NCBI RefSeq assembly: GCF_002284565.1
Contig: NZ_NPKI01000011.1
Coordinates: 124,001 to 188,000, forward strand
Reading direction: 5' to 3'
DNA from: Mesorhizobium mediterraneum
Lineage (GTDB): Bacteria > Pseudomonadota > Alphaproteobacteria > Rhizobiales > Rhizobiaceae
Length of the DNA: 64,000 nt
In this document: positions 25,536 to 35,403 of the stretch, one piece after another
How the letters are laid out: each line of letters starts with the position of its first letter
Position numbering within the stretch: the first letter of the stretch is position 1
The notes under the pieces: model-generated
Databases searched by the model: none
Told to the model about the DNA's origin: nothing
The model's input: only the letters and a program-made list of their open reading frames with translations
Made by a program: the position numbers and the translations under genes

Positions 25536-26060
25536 TCAGAACCGCAGCCGGGCCATGCTCAGCAGGTCGTGGTACTGCCCGTCGGTAAAACCGGCCTTCA
25601 CATGCCGGCCTTCGACCTCGAAGCCGTGGCTTGTGTAGAGACGGACGGCCGGTTCGTTGTCGGCATAGACCGTCAATTCGACCCGCTTCAGGGCGCGCCA
25701 GTTGTCGGCCACGTCAAGCAGCGCGCCAAGTATGGCAGAGCCGATGCCCTTGCCGACAAAGGCATCGTCAAGGCCGATATTGATTTCGCCGATATGCGAA
25801 CGGCGCGGCGAACCCTGCACGACTAGGCTGCCATGGCCGACGACCTTGCCGTCCAACTCCGCAACGATCCAGGTGGTTTCCTGGCCGGACTTGGCGATGC
25901 GCCGCTCCACCTGCTCCACCATCTCGAAGGGCATCCTGAGCGTGCCCCAGCGGAAGCCCGGCATGTTGAAGATAGCGCAAAGCGCCTCCGCATCGCTTAG
26001 CCGGACGGACCGGAGCTGCGGCTGGATTTTCTCGGAAGATGGCGAGGTCGTGCTGGTCAT
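25536..26060 (-). CDS. GNAT-family N-acetyltransferase
   Basis: About 174 residues from the ATG at 26060, preceded by GGGAG at a good distance; an upstream start (26108) would add 16 residues. The GNAT core is clear: RSVRLSDAEALCAIF (strand 1 and helix 1), WIVAELDGKVVGHGSLVV, INIGLDDAFVGKGIGSAILG with the acetyl-CoA pyrophosphate loop GKGIGS, and VELTVYADNEPAVRLYTSHG with the NxxAxxLYxxxGF motif. It resembles SpeG/PhnO-like or ribosomal-protein-type acetyltransferases acting on small amines. It starts 49 bases after the stop of the membrane-protein gene at 26109 and may share its transcript. Confidence 0.87.
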   Translation of the reverse strand: MTSTTSPSSEKIQPQLRSVRLSDAEALCAIFNMPGFRWGTLRMPFEMVEQVERRIAKSGQETTWIVAELDGKVVGHGSLVVQGSPRRSHIGEINIGLDDAFVGKGIGSAILGALLDVADNWRALKRVELTVYADNEPAVRLYTSHGFEVEGRHVKAGFTDGQYHDLLSMARLRF

Positions 26061-26108
26061 GGCGCTCCCGGCAAAGCAATCGGCCCGGCACGATGCACCG
26101 GACGTCAC

Positions 26109-26954
26109 CTAAAAATCCAGCCGTCTCCGCAACCTATGCCGATTGCGAGCTAAAAACCGGGAGGCGGCGTAGAGTTTGAAGACGCCGCTGATGCCGATCC
26201 AGCCGAAAAGGGCGAGCCAGCGCAATGTCCCGGTCGCCGTCCAGTCGATCCGGTGCACCGCAGCGTCGGTGATGACGAGGCCAAGGATGGCAAGCAGGCC
26301 AACCAGAAACTGCGCCAAGCCGAGCACCAGCAGTTCCTCGCGCGGCGCGCTTCTCCAGACGAGATACACACCGCCCGCACCGGCGAGGAAGATAGCGCTG
26401 TAGACCTGAGCGTGGAAGGCATCGATCGGCCATGGCCAGAAGCCGCTGAATGTCAGGGGAAACAGCAACAGGCCGACTCCATAGAGCCCAAGGATCGCCG
26501 ATTCCACCGGCATGTAGCCGCGCCATGCGGGGTTTAAGATCACGCCTTTTGCAGAAGGACGGGCCCTGGTCCGCCACAGGAACAGCCCGGATACCGCGAC
26601 CGAAGCAAGATAGACCAAAAACCAGAGCCAGGGCGCTTTGCGCTCGAAGTTGAAATAGCCGAGATTGATGAACGAAGCCACCGACACGATGACGGTGAAG
26701 ATGAAGGCCATGACGAGCACGAGCCTGCCGGGCGACCAACGGTTCCAGACCAGCAACGCCACCATCATGACCATTTCGGCGGTGTAGAAGCCGCCGAGGA
26801 AGCGGGCATTGAACGGCGTGACGGCCCAAGGCCAGCGCGGCTTGACCAGCACAGGCGCAAAAAACAGGCCGGCGCCTACGATCAGGACGATGATGACCAC
26901 CACCGAGAAAAGGCGCAGAGCCGCGGGAAATGGCGGGTTGTCGGATGTCGGCAT
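26109..26954 (-). CDS. Multi-pass integral membrane protein of unknown function
   Basis: About 281 residues from the ATG at 26954 (MPTSDN); starts at 26984 or far upstream are possible but overlap the divergent cyclase gene. Eight or so hydrophobic helices are visible (LRLFSVVVIIVLIVGAGLFF, AEMVMMVALLVWN, LVLVMAFIFTVIVSVASFIN, WFLVYLASVAVSGLFLW, and others), connected by short loops. No transporter signature or catalytic motif is seen. The gene is divergent from the cyclase at 27161 and upstream of the GNAT gene. Confidence 0.75.
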   Translation of the reverse strand: MPTSDNPPFPAALRLFSVVVIIVLIVGAGLFFAPVLVKPRWPWAVTPFNARFLGGFYTAEMVMMVALLVWNRWSPGRLVLVMAFIFTVIVSVASFINLGYFNFERKAPWLWFLVYLASVAVSGLFLWRTRARPSAKGVILNPAWRGYMPVESAILGLYGVGLLLFPLTFSGFWPWPIDAFHAQVYSAIFLAGAGGVYLVWRSAPREELLVLGLAQFLVGLLAILGLVITDAAVHRIDWTATGTLRWLALFGWIGISGVFKLYAASRFLARNRHRLRRRLDF

Positions 26955-27160
26955 GGGAGAAAGTCCCAAAGATGAATGCCTCATGGACCCATCATAGTGC
27001 CGCTTGCGGCCGGTGAAAATCCGCCCGAATGGAAATTGAGCTGTCACCGGCTTATCCATTCGAATGGCCGTACGGTCCGTTTCGAAGTAAGATGGAGCGC
27101 TCGGACCGAAAACCGGTCCGGCCAACACGCCTCTAGGGTGCATTTCCCGGAGCCTGCACG

Positions 27161-28576
27161 ATGAACGAAGCTCAGGATCTGTTCTCGCTTCTGCGGCAAT
27201 CGACCGATGTCGATCTACTGGCAATCGACGCGATCAAGCGAACCATCGAGGAGGGCAACGACCGCGAGCTTTGTCGCATCAATGTGCCAGCCTTCGCCAG
27301 CAAGCATGGCCTCGACGAGGAGCGCGCCATAAGCGCCTTTCTCCATGCGGCACGGGTGGGCATCTTCGACATTTCCTGGAATGTTCTATGCCCCGGCTGT
27401 GGCGGCGTGCTCGACACCAACGCCACGCTGAAAACCTTGCAGAAGGACGAATACACCTGCGCGCTATGCTCCGAGGGCTATTCGCCGACCCTCGACGAGA
27501 TGGTCGAGGTGACATTCACCGTCAGCCCCCGCGTGCGCAGGATTGCCGCTCACAATCCACACGAATTGCCGTTGATGGAATATTTTCGCCAGATCTACTG
27601 GGCGTCCGGCGTCGATCTGCCGGAAGAGGATTTCGCGAAGAAGATGGAAGCATTCTCGCTGGAGGATATCGAGCTTGCCCCTGGTGAAAAGGCGGTTCTG
27701 CCCATACAGCTTCCGTCTGAATTCGTCATCGTCTTCGAGCCGGTCACCCATTCAGTGCAGTTCATCGACGGGAAGGGCGAACCAACAAAAGAGCGCCGAA
27801 GCCTCTCTTTGGTGTTCGACCGCGACCATGTCCAGAACCAGACGCTGGAGATGCAACCCGGCCCGTTGCGAATTTCGCTGGAGAACAGGACCGATGCCCG
27901 CGTGCTGCCGACGGTCTTCATCGCCGGCCAGGAATTGCATGATTTCCTGGGCAAACGCCGGCCCTTCCTGACCGCCAAGCGCCTGCTCACCAACCAGACT
28001 TTTCGCGATCTCTATCGCACGGATACGCTCGACATCAACCAGCGCCTGAAAATCACCAGCCTGACCTTCCTGTTCACCGACCTGCGCGGATCGACCGAGC
28101 TTTACGAGCGGGTGGGCGATCTTTCAGCCTTCGATCTCGTGCGCGAGCATTTCCAGGTTCTGCATGAGATCGTCGCGGCGGAGGCAGGCGCGGTGGTGAA
28201 GACGATCGGTGATGCGGTGATGGCGACCTTCGCGACGCCTGATCGTGCGATTGCCGCGGCCCTCAGGATGCGCGATGCCATGCGTGAGCTCAACGACAAG
28301 AGCGGGCGCGAGGATCTGCTGCTCAAGATCGGAGTCCATGCCGGCCCCTGCATCGCCGTGTCCATGAACGAGCGACAGGACTATTTCGGCCAGACGGTCA
28401 ACATTGCTTCACGGGTTCAGAACCTTGCCAACGCACAGGCGATCTTCGCCACTCGTGCGGTGGTCGACGACAATCTCACCGCCGATCTGTTGCACAGGAA
28501 CGCGCTGACGCCCGTGCCCCACGAGGTCTCGCTGCGCGGCATTGAGCGGGAGATAGCAGTCTATACGATCCCCTGA
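27161..28576 (+). CDS. Class III nucleotide cyclase with DUF5939-type N-terminus and zinc ribbon
   Basis: A 471-residue protein. Residues 1-290 resemble the DUF5939 region often joined to cyclases; within it CPGCGGVL and CALC (about 83-107) form a zinc ribbon. The catalytic domain (about 300-471) has the metal Asp in LTFLFTDLRGSTELYERVGD and in KTIGDAVMATF, with Lys for adenine, and DYFGQTVNIASRVQ with the transition-state Asn and Arg. So cAMP synthesis is likely. It is soluble. The last codons and the stop fall within the first copy of a 15-bp tandem repeat. The gene is divergent from the membrane protein at 26109. Confidence 0.9.
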   Translation: MNEAQDLFSLLRQSTDVDLLAIDAIKRTIEEGNDRELCRINVPAFASKHGLDEERAISAFLHAARVGIFDISWNVLCPGCGGVLDTNATLKTLQKDEYTCALCSEGYSPTLDEMVEVTFTVSPRVRRIAAHNPHELPLMEYFRQIYWASGVDLPEEDFAKKMEAFSLEDIELAPGEKAVLPIQLPSEFVIVFEPVTHSVQFIDGKGEPTKERRSLSLVFDRDHVQNQTLEMQPGPLRISLENRTDARVLPTVFIAGQELHDFLGKRRPFLTAKRLLTNQTFRDLYRTDTLDINQRLKITSLTFLFTDLRGSTELYERVGDLSAFDLVREHFQVLHEIVAAEAGAVVKTIGDAVMATFATPDRAIAAALRMRDAMRELNDKSGREDLLLKIGVHAGPCIAVSMNERQDYFGQTVNIASRVQNLANAQAIFATRAVVDDNLTADLLHRNALTPVPHEVSLRGIEREIAVYTIP

Positions 28577-28629
28577 AGACTTGGCCCCTGAAGACTTGGC
28601 CCCTGAAGATTTGGCCCCTGAAGATTTGG
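28570..28629. repeat. Four tandem 15-bp repeats across the cyclase stop codon
   Basis: CCCCTGAAGACTTGG occurs at 28570-28584 and 28585-28599, then with one change (C to T in GACTTGG) at 28600-28614 and 28615-28629. The first copy contains the stop codon (TGA at 28574-28576) of the cyclase gene, so the array duplicates its final bases into the gap before the convergent methyltransferase gene. Confidence 0.9.
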
Positions 28630-28643
28630 GTCGTCTCGGCCCC

Positions 28644-29123
28644 TCAAACGCGCCTGCAGAGGAAATAACGATCGGCGGGCTCCGAAGTCGGCGGCGGGAG
28701 GCGTTGCAGCAGCGGGTGATCGAGCGGCGTGCCACTGACCGCGAAGCCGCCGACGCGAAGCAGGCGCGCAATCAGATCGGGAAGCCAGGTAGCGGTCACT
28801 GCATCGCGATCGTCATAGCCGGTGCCGATGTCGGCATGAACAAGAGCGGCGTCGATGCCAATGAACTTGCGGGCCGTCTCGCGTATTTCGCCGAGCACGA
28901 GGTTTTCAGCTTCGGGAATTGAGCTGGCGTGTGCGCCAACTTCGCGGTCGAACACCACGATCCGGCGCCCGGGCAGGCGCTCGCGCAGATGGTGGAACGT
29001 CCGGCCATTGCCGAGGCCGAGCTCGAGCACAAGCCCCTCCATCTTCGCCACCTCGGGGCAGATTTGATTGAGAATGTCGCGCTGTGCGGTCATCCTGCTG
29101 ATGAAATTATCAAGGCGACTCAT
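28644..29123 (-). CDS. Class I SAM-dependent methyltransferase-like protein
   Basis: About 159 residues from the ATG at 29123 (MSRLDNFISRM); an in-frame start at 29219 would add 32 residues without similarity. The SAM-binding motif I is GLVLELGLGNGRTFHHLRER, followed by IVVFDREVGAH with the acidic residue of motif II and AALVHADIGTGYDDRDAVTA. It is shorter than most methyltransferases and ends soon after motif IV-V (LLRVGGFAVSGTPLDHPLL). It probably methylates a small molecule. It lies downstream of the peptide transporter operon (147 bases) on the same strand. Confidence 0.8.
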   Translation of the reverse strand: MSRLDNFISRMTAQRDILNQICPEVAKMEGLVLELGLGNGRTFHHLRERLPGRRIVVFDREVGAHASSIPEAENLVLGEIRETARKFIGIDAALVHADIGTGYDDRDAVTATWLPDLIARLLRVGGFAVSGTPLDHPLLQRLPPPTSEPADRYFLCRRV

Positions 29124-29270
29124 ATGCGATTTATGTCCTGAACCAGCAGCCCCGATCGAGGCTTGCCGCATATAGAGGCGAACGACAAACCCTGCAATAA
29201 GCCAACCGGCCGCCGACAAGCGTCATACCGGGTGGAGTCGGCGGCAGGGCCGCGCGGCGGAACAGCGATC

Positions 29271-30452
29271 TCACTTGTAGGGGTCTGCGGCGTCCCGCAA
29301 GCCGTCGCCGAGGAAGTTGAACGCCATGATGACGAGAATGACGGGGAGCATCGGCAAAAGCAGCCATGGATAGAAAGCGATGACGCTGACGCTGCGCGCC
29401 TCGGTGAGCAGGATGCCCCAGCTGGTTATCGGGGCCCTCAGGCCGAGCCCGAGGAAGCTCAGCGCCGTCTCGCCCAGGATCATGCCGGGGATGGAGATCG
29501 TCGCCGTCGCGATCAGATGCGACATGAAGCCGGGAATGAGATGCCGCCCGATGATGCGGCTGCTTCTGGCGCCCATCAATTGCGCGGCCAGAACATAATC
29601 CTCCTCGCGCAAGGCTAGAAGCTTTGAACGCACGGCCCGCGCCAGTCCGGTCCAGTCGAGCAGCCCGAGGATGACGGTGATGCCGAAATAGATCAGGATC
29701 GGACTCCAGGTTATCGGCATGATCGCCGCCAGAGCCAGCCACAGCGGAATGCTGGGGATCGATTGCAGAACTTCGATTATCCGTTGAACGATCAGGTCGA
29801 AGATACCGCCGTGATAGCCGGCCAGTCCGCCGATGACAATGCCGAGCAGGAAGCTGAAACTGATGCCGACGAGGCCGATTGTCAGTGAAATGCGTGCGCC
29901 ATAGATCATGCGCGAGAGCACATCGCGCCCCAGCCTGTCAGTGCCGGCTAGAAAGAGCTGGCCGTTTTCGGCAGGGCAGACAAAATGCCTGTCACCTTCG
30001 ATCAAGCCCCAGAACTGATAACTGTCGCCCTTGCAGAAGAAACGGATCCGCTGAACATCATCCTTTTTCTCGATGTAGTTCCGCTTGAGCGTGTCCATAT
30101 CCAGCGTCATCTGGCGGCCATAGACGAACGGACCGACGAACTGGCCGTCGTGGAACAGGTGCACCCGCTGCGGCGGCGAATAGATGTAGTCCATGTTGCG
30201 CGTGTGCAGATTGTAGGGCGCCAGGAACTCGCAGATCAGTATCCCGAAATAAAGCGCCGCCAGGAATATGCCTGATATGACGGCAAGCCGGTGCTTCCGG
30301 AATTTCCACCACATCAGCCGCAACTGCGACGCCTGAAAGACTTTCGACTGCTCCGGAGTCATCGCCTCGACCGACTGCAGGTCAAAGGGCGCGGTGGAAA
30401 CATAGTGCTGCAGTGGAGCACCCGGAGCGGGCAGGGGCGAATGCGTGTTCAT
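29271..30452 (-). CDS. Peptide-type ABC transporter permease (DppC/OppC/YejE-like)
   Basis: A 393-residue inner-membrane permease. The first helix is near residue 55 (LAVISGIFLAALYFGILICE). A long periplasmic insert of about 100 residues (PYNLHTRNMDYIYSPPQRVH onward) is typical of the YejE-like branch. Then come TDRLGRDVLSRMIYGARISL and five more helices, with the EAA loop at RMVRS-type position reading QLMGARSSRIIGRHLIPGFM. The ATG overlaps the stop of the partner permease by four bases (ATGA), showing coupling. It completes an operon of ATPase, binding protein and two permeases for oligopeptides or related compounds. Confidence 0.93.
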   Translation of the reverse strand: MNTHSPLPAPGAPLQHYVSTAPFDLQSVEAMTPEQSKVFQASQLRLMWWKFRKHRLAVISGIFLAALYFGILICEFLAPYNLHTRNMDYIYSPPQRVHLFHDGQFVGPFVYGRQMTLDMDTLKRNYIEKKDDVQRIRFFCKGDSYQFWGLIEGDRHFVCPAENGQLFLAGTDRLGRDVLSRMIYGARISLTIGLVGISFSFLLGIVIGGLAGYHGGIFDLIVQRIIEVLQSIPSIPLWLALAAIMPITWSPILIYFGITVILGLLDWTGLARAVRSKLLALREEDYVLAAQLMGARSSRIIGRHLIPGFMSHLIATATISIPGMILGETALSFLGLGLRAPITSWGILLTEARSVSVIAFYPWLLLPMLPVILVIMAFNFLGDGLRDAADPYK

Positions 30453-31447
30453 TTGGTGCTGCCGCCCTGCAAACGAATTCGTGGATCAAGCAGCGCCAGC
30501 GCTAGGTCGGAAATCAGGACACCGATGACCGTCAGGAAGGCGAGGAACATGAGGAACGACCCTGCCAGATACATGTCCTGGCTTTGCAGCGCCTTGATCA
30601 GCATCGGCCCGGTCGTTTCCAAAGACAGCACTATCGCGGTGATTTCGGCGCCGGAGATGATGGCCGGCAGGATAGAGCCGATGTCGGAAATGAAGAAATT
30701 GAGCGCCATGCGCAGCGGATATTTGACCAGCGCCTTGAACGGATGAAGTCCTTTGGCGCGCGCGGTCACGACATATTGCTTGTGTAGCTCGTCGAGAAGA
30801 TTGGCGCGCAGCCGCCGGATCATGCTTGCCGTGCCTCCGGTGCCGATGATCAACACCGGAATCCAGAGATGGGCGAGGATCGACTTCGCCTTGGCCCAGC
30901 TCATCGGCTCGCCGAGATATTGCTGGTCCATGAGATGGCCGATGGATGTGCCGAACCAGATGTTGGCGAAATACATCAGGATCAGCGCCAGCATGAAGTT
31001 CGGAATCGCAAGGCCGAGAAGGCCGAAGAAAGTCAGGCCGTAGTCGCCCCAGCTGTATTGATGCGTGGCGGAGTACATGCCGATCGGAAAGGCGATGAGC
31101 CAGGTGAAGATGATCGTGACGAAGGAAACCAGCACCGTGAGCCACATTCGGTCCCCGACGACATCGCGAACCGGCAGCTCATATTCGAAGGAATAGCCGA
31201 AATCGCCGTGTAGCATCCCGCCGACCCAGTAGAAGTAGCGAATGAGCGGTGGCTGGTCGAAACCATATTCCTCGCGCATCATCTCGATGCGGTCGGAATC
31301 CACCGCTTCGCCCTGAGCCCGAAGCTCGGCAACATAGCTGTCGAAATAGTCGCCTGGTGGAAGTTCGATGATCGTGAACACCAGTGCCGATATGACCAGC
31401 AGCGTTGGAACCATCACGGCAATGCGCCAGACAAGATATCGAAGCAC
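30449..31447 (-). CDS. Peptide-type ABC transporter permease (DppB/OppB-like)
   Basis: A 332-residue permease with the usual N-terminal helix (YLVWRIAVMVPTLLVISALV), a periplasmic loop that includes the conserved YGFDQPPLIRYFYW, and five further helices. The EAA loop reads YVVTARAKGLHPFKALVKYP, the contact site for the ATPase. The start is GTG at 31447, with GGAG 11 bases before it, two bases after the stop of the binding-protein gene. It forms the pore together with the permease at 29271. Confidence 0.93.
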   Translation of the reverse strand: MLRYLVWRIAVMVPTLLVISALVFTIIELPPGDYFDSYVAELRAQGEAVDSDRIEMMREEYGFDQPPLIRYFYWVGGMLHGDFGYSFEYELPVRDVVGDRMWLTVLVSFVTIIFTWLIAFPIGMYSATHQYSWGDYGLTFFGLLGLAIPNFMLALILMYFANIWFGTSIGHLMDQQYLGEPMSWAKAKSILAHLWIPVLIIGTGGTASMIRRLRANLLDELHKQYVVTARAKGLHPFKALVKYPLRMALNFFISDIGSILPAIISGAEITAIVLSLETTGPMLIKALQSQDMYLAGSFLMFLAFLTVIGVLISDLALALLDPRIRLQGGSTK

Positions 31448-31449
31448 GC

Positions 31450-33348
31450 TCAGGAGTCTCCAAGCCAGAATGTATCCGGCATGTAGACACCGAAATAGGC
31501 GGTCGGGTCGTAGCCGTAGAGAGCCTTCTCAGGCAGATTGCGCAGCCGCGAGGACGCCAGAACCGGCTGATGCGTTCCGTTCACGGTGCCGATGGAAAAC
31601 ACCTGATCGGTGTAGATCGACAGCATCGAGTTCCAGATTTCGGCGCGCTCCGTGGCTTCGGTAGATGCGTTCCAGCGCTTGAGTAAAGCCATCAACTCGA
31701 CCACAGGCGGAAGATCGGGCGCCTCACCGACCTTGCCATGAGACAAGTAGTGGGCACCCCAGAGCGGCCATTGCAGCTGGTCGTCGATGGTGGGGGCCAG
31801 CTGGTACGGGTTCATGTCGGCGGTCGGCACGCCATTGTCGATGCCCGACCACATCGACATCATGACCTGGCCGCCAAGCGCGCGGCTGCGGAAGATATCG
31901 CGCTGCGAAGTCCGGATGAACAGGGCGATGCCGATCTTGCGCCAGTGATCGGTGATGAGTTCGAGCGCGTCGGTTTCCAGCGTGCTTTCGCCGGCCGTTT
32001 CCACTATGATCTGCGCAGGGCGTCCATCGGGAAGTATCCGCAGGCCGTCATCGTCACGCGTCTGAAGCCCGACCTCGTCGAGCAGGGCGTTGGCCTGGTC
32101 TGGATCATGGGCGACCCAGGCTTTCGCGAATTCCGGCCGGTAGAGCGGGCTCTCCGGCAGGACCGTATCGGCACTTTCCTGTGCCAATCCGTAGAACACA
32201 GCCATATTGATCTCGCGCCTGTCCACAGCGAGCGAAAGGGCACGGCGCACGCGCACGTCACGAAAAAGGCCACGCCACACCTGGTCGGAACAATTCAGAT
32301 TGGGCAGCAGCGCCAGCCGCGAACCCTGTGTGCGTTTCCAGAGATGCATCTTCACCGGGTAGCGCTTCTCCGCGTCCTTCAGGAAGGAGTAATCGCTGAA
32401 GTCAATTCCCATGCATTGCAGGTCGCTCTCGCCCGCACCGGTCTTGGCCGAGATGATCGCCGACGAGCTGACATTCATGACGATCCGGTCAACATAGGGC
32501 AGTTGCCGGCCATTCTCGTCCATTCGATGAAAGAACGGGTTGCGCTCGAAGACGAATTGCTCGGCCGGCGGTTTGGTCCGGTTCTGCCAGGGATCGAGCG
32601 TCGGCAGTTCCGGGTTCTCCGGGCGATACTGCCGCGACATGCGGATATGCAGGAGCGTCCATTTCTTGGCCCGGTTCTCCTTCATCAGGCCGGCGAGCCG
32701 GAATGGATCCTGGTATTTCTTGTGGAACTGCTTGAGATAGGCGGCCGGCAGAACAAGCGATAGCGGCGAAGCAGCAGCGAGCTTGGGCAGGAAGTCGGGA
32801 TTGGGCGCATTCCAACTATAGCGGACCGTCAACGGATCGACGATCTCGAAGCGTGGCGGCCTGCCGTCCGCCAGCAGGGTCGGGGCAAGCCCGCCCTGCG
32901 AAAGCTCATCATTCAGCCAGACATCTTCCCAGCAATAGCGAAAATCCTCCGGCGTCAGCAGGCTACCGTCAGACCATTTATGCCCTTCCCGAATCTTGAA
33001 AGTGAAGACGCGATCATCCGCTACGTCGAAACTTTCGAGAATGTCGGGTTGCAAGTTAAGCTTTTCGTCATAGCCGACCAGGCGAGCATATCCGTAGATC
33101 GTCATCATCCGGATATCTTTCTGGCTGCCGATGATCGTGCGCAGCGTGCCGCCATACTGGCCGGGCTGCCGGCCCATCGCGGCGAGGTTCAACGCGCGCG
33201 GGCTCTTGGGCAAGCGTTCGGCGAGTGCCGGCAGCGCCCTGGCCTTCAGCCGCGGCTGAAGAAATTCCGGCTCCAGATCGCCGGCGCGCGACGTGCCCGG
33301 CAGAAATGCCGAAGCCATGAGTCCAAGGACGGTGCGCCGGCTGATCAA
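31450..33348 (-). CDS. Extracellular solute-binding protein, family 5 (peptide ABC importer)
   Basis: About 632 residues of an SBP_bac_5 protein (RVFTFKIREGHKWSDGSLLT, DFRYCWEDVW, PYVDRIVMNV and DVRVRRALSLAVDRREINMA are typical). I place the start at the TTG at 33346-33348, overlapping the stop of the ATPase gene; the frame upstream is only the ATPase in another phase. The product then begins [20 protein letters not shown] with the twin-Arg SRRTVLG, a Tat-type signal, cleaved near SRA. A start at the ATG at 33318 would remove the Arg pair. It delivers peptides or related ligands to the permeases at 30449 and 29271. Confidence 0.9.
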   Translation of the reverse strand: MISRRTVLGLMASAFLPGTSRAGDLEPEFLQPRLKARALPALAERLPKSPRALNLAAMGRQPGQYGGTLRTIIGSQKDIRMMTIYGYARLVGYDEKLNLQPDILESFDVADDRVFTFKIREGHKWSDGSLLTPEDFRYCWEDVWLNDELSQGGLAPTLLADGRPPRFEIVDPLTVRYSWNAPNPDFLPKLAAASPLSLVLPAAYLKQFHKKYQDPFRLAGLMKENRAKKWTLLHIRMSRQYRPENPELPTLDPWQNRTKPPAEQFVFERNPFFHRMDENGRQLPYVDRIVMNVSSSAIISAKTGAGESDLQCMGIDFSDYSFLKDAEKRYPVKMHLWKRTQGSRLALLPNLNCSDQVWRGLFRDVRVRRALSLAVDRREINMAVFYGLAQESADTVLPESPLYRPEFAKAWVAHDPDQANALLDEVGLQTRDDDGLRILPDGRPAQIIVETAGESTLETDALELITDHWRKIGIALFIRTSQRDIFRSRALGGQVMMSMWSGIDNGVPTADMNPYQLAPTIDDQLQWPLWGAHYLSHGKVGEAPDLPPVVELMALLKRWNASTEATERAEIWNSMLSIYTDQVFSIGTVNGTHQPVLASSRLRNLPEKALYGYDPTAYFGVYMPDTFWLGDS

Positions 33349-35240
33349 TGGCGTAACTCGCTGACATCGGCCGTACGCCGGGCCAGCACGAGGTGGCCGC
33401 CGCCAAGGTCGAGCGGCGACAGCATACCCTCGTCGCCTTCGTCGCGGAATTGCGGTCCCCATGCGCTGGTGTCGGAAGCGCCGCCGAGCTGCAGCGTCTT
33501 GAAATCCATCGGCCTGTCGAGATCGGGGAAAGGTACTGCAGCTACTAGTGAGCGCGTGTAGGGGTGGACCGGTTTCCTAAGCAGAATTTCGCGCGGCGCG
33601 AGCTCGACGATACGCCCGCCGCACATCACCGCGATGCGGTCTGCCATGTAGTCCACCACCGCCAGGTTATGGGATATGAACAGGTAGGTCAGGCCCAGTT
33701 CCGTCTGCAGGTCCTTCAGAAGGTTCAGGATTTGCGCCTGGACAGAGACATCGAGTGCCGAAACCGGCTCGTCGCAGATCAGGAGTTCAGGCCCCAGCGC
33801 CAACGCGCGCGCGATGCCGATACGCTGACGCTGCCCGCCGGAGAAACTGTGCGGATAACGCTTGATGAAGCGCGGATCGAGCCCGATTGCCTGCATCAGG
33901 CTCTTGACCGTGGCGAGTCGGGACGCGGCATTGCCACGTTGATGGATTTCCAGCGGCTCGCTCAAGATGTTCTCCACCGTCATGCGAGGTGAAAGCGACG
34001 AAACCGGATCCTGGAAGACCATCTGGATTTTCGCGCGCAGCATGCGCAGGGCGTCTCCCTCGGCTTCCAAGACGTCGATCGGACCATCGCGGCCGTTGAA
34101 GATCACAGAGCCGCCGCTAGGGGTGACAGCCCGCATGAGGATCTTGCTGACGGTGGTTTTGCCGCAGCCGCTTTCGCCGACAAGACCCAGGCACTCACCC
34201 CGCCTGATATCGAAGCTCACGCCGTCCACGGCGCGAACAGAGGCTTGATGATCTTCGCCGAACCATCCGGACTTGCGGATGGTGAAGGTCTTTGTCAGAT
34301 CCCTGACCGACAGCAGGATGTCGTCCGGCCCCTTCGATGCCGGCGCCGTCTGCTTGCCGAGCAGGTTCCCGACATTCACCGGCACCTCGCGGAGCGCCTT
34401 TAGCCTTTCGCCAGGCTTCAGGTCGAAATGCGGAACGGCTGCCATCAGGCCCTTCAGGTAAGGGTGGCCTGGCCGGCGGAATATCGCCTCCACAGGTCCC
34501 GCTTCCATGATCTCGCCCTGGTACATGACCACCACCTCGTCGGCGACATTGGCGACCACGCCAAGGTCGTGCGTGATCAGCAGCATCGCCATGTTCAGCT
34601 TCGTCTGAAGCTCGCGCAGCAATTGCAGGATTTGCGCCTGGATGGTGACGTCCAACGCCGTCGTCGGCTCGTCGGCGATCAACAGGGCGGGCCGGCAGAT
34701 AAGCGCCATGGCGATCATGGCGCGTTGACGCAATCCTCCCGAAAGTTCAAAGGGATACATGTCATAGGCGCGCTTGGGGTTGGGAAAGCCGACAAGGCCG
34801 AGCATTTTCTCGGTCCGCGCCTTGCGCTCCACCCGAGCCATGGGCGTATGAATCTGCAGGGATTCGCTGACCTGATTGCCGATCGTGTGCAGCGGCGACA
34901 GTGATGTCATCGGCTCCTGAAAGATCTTGCCGATGCGGCTGCCTCTCAACGCCCGGATTTCGGGTCCGTCACGCGGCATCTGCAGGATATCCTGCGTCGT
35001 GCCGGGCTTTTCAGGATCGGAAAACAGGATACGGCCGCGAACATGGGCTGTGTTCGGCAAAATGCCCATCACTGCCTGGCTGAGAACCGATTTTCCGGAA
35101 CCGGACTCGCCCACAAGCGCGGTAACCTTGCCGGGCAGGACGCGAAGATTTGCACGCCTGACGGCATGCAAGGGTCCCCCGATAATGGCAAAAGAGATGC
35201 CAACATCCTCGATCCGCAGCAGATCAACACCCGAATTCAT
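33345..35240 (-). CDS. Peptide ABC transporter ATPase with two fused nucleotide-binding domains (YejF-like)
   Basis: About 631 residues from the ATG at 35240; upstream frame is not coding. Two complete ATPase domains are in one chain. Domain 1 has Walker [24 protein letters not shown] signature-type motif and [12 protein letters not shown]alker B. Domain 2 starts near residue 345 with [28 protein letters not shown] and [12 protein letters not shown]. Between them lies the oligopeptide family extension ([19 protein letters not shown]), and the C-terminus repeats it ([20 protein letters not shown]). This is the first gene of the operon ATPase, binding protein, permease, permease. A fused double ATPase is typical of the YejF group. 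Confidence 0.93.
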   Translation of the reverse strand: MNSGVDLLRIEDVGISFAIIGGPLHAVRRANLRVLPGKVTALVGESGSGKSVLSQAVMGILPNTAHVRGRILFSDPEKPGTTQDILQMPRDGPEIRALRGSRIGKIFQEPMTSLSPLHTIGNQVSESLQIHTPMARVERKARTEKMLGLVGFPNPKRAYDMYPFELSGGLRQRAMIAMALICRPALLIADEPTTALDVTIQAQILQLLRELQTKLNMAMLLITHDLGVVANVADEVVVMYQGEIMEAGPVEAIFRRPGHPYLKGLMAAVPHFDLKPGERLKALREVPVNVGNLLGKQTAPASKGPDDILLSVRDLTKTFTIRKSGWFGEDHQASVRAVDGVSFDIRRGECLGLVGESGCGKTTVSKILMRAVTPSGGSVIFNGRDGPIDVLEAEGDALRMLRAKIQMVFQDPVSSLSPRMTVENILSEPLEIHQRGNAASRLATVKSLMQAIGLDPRFIKRYPHSFSGGQRQRIGIARALALGPELLICDEPVSALDVSVQAQILNLLKDLQTELGLTYLFISHNLAVVDYMADRIAVMCGGRIVELAPREILLRKPVHPYTRSLVAAVPFPDLDRPMDFKTLQLGGASDTSAWGPQFRDEGDEGMLSPLDLGGGHLVLARRTADVSELRH

Positions 35241-35403
35241 TGTCACACCAGCCCCACTCTGGCGGCCTGCCAGGCGGCAGGCCCAAAAAGCGAGACTAGC
35301 GTATTGCCAGCCTAGAGCAACTTGGATTCGAAACGGTCGCCAGTTCCCTGGCGGAACCGGCGACCGGACTGCATACCAAGGCGTTCGGATCAGATCGTGG
35401 CGG

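Noticed and set aside
31738..32763. A 341-codon plus-strand frame inside the peptide-binding protein gene
   Set aside because: Shadow frame without motifs; the minus-strand family 5 binding protein is certain.
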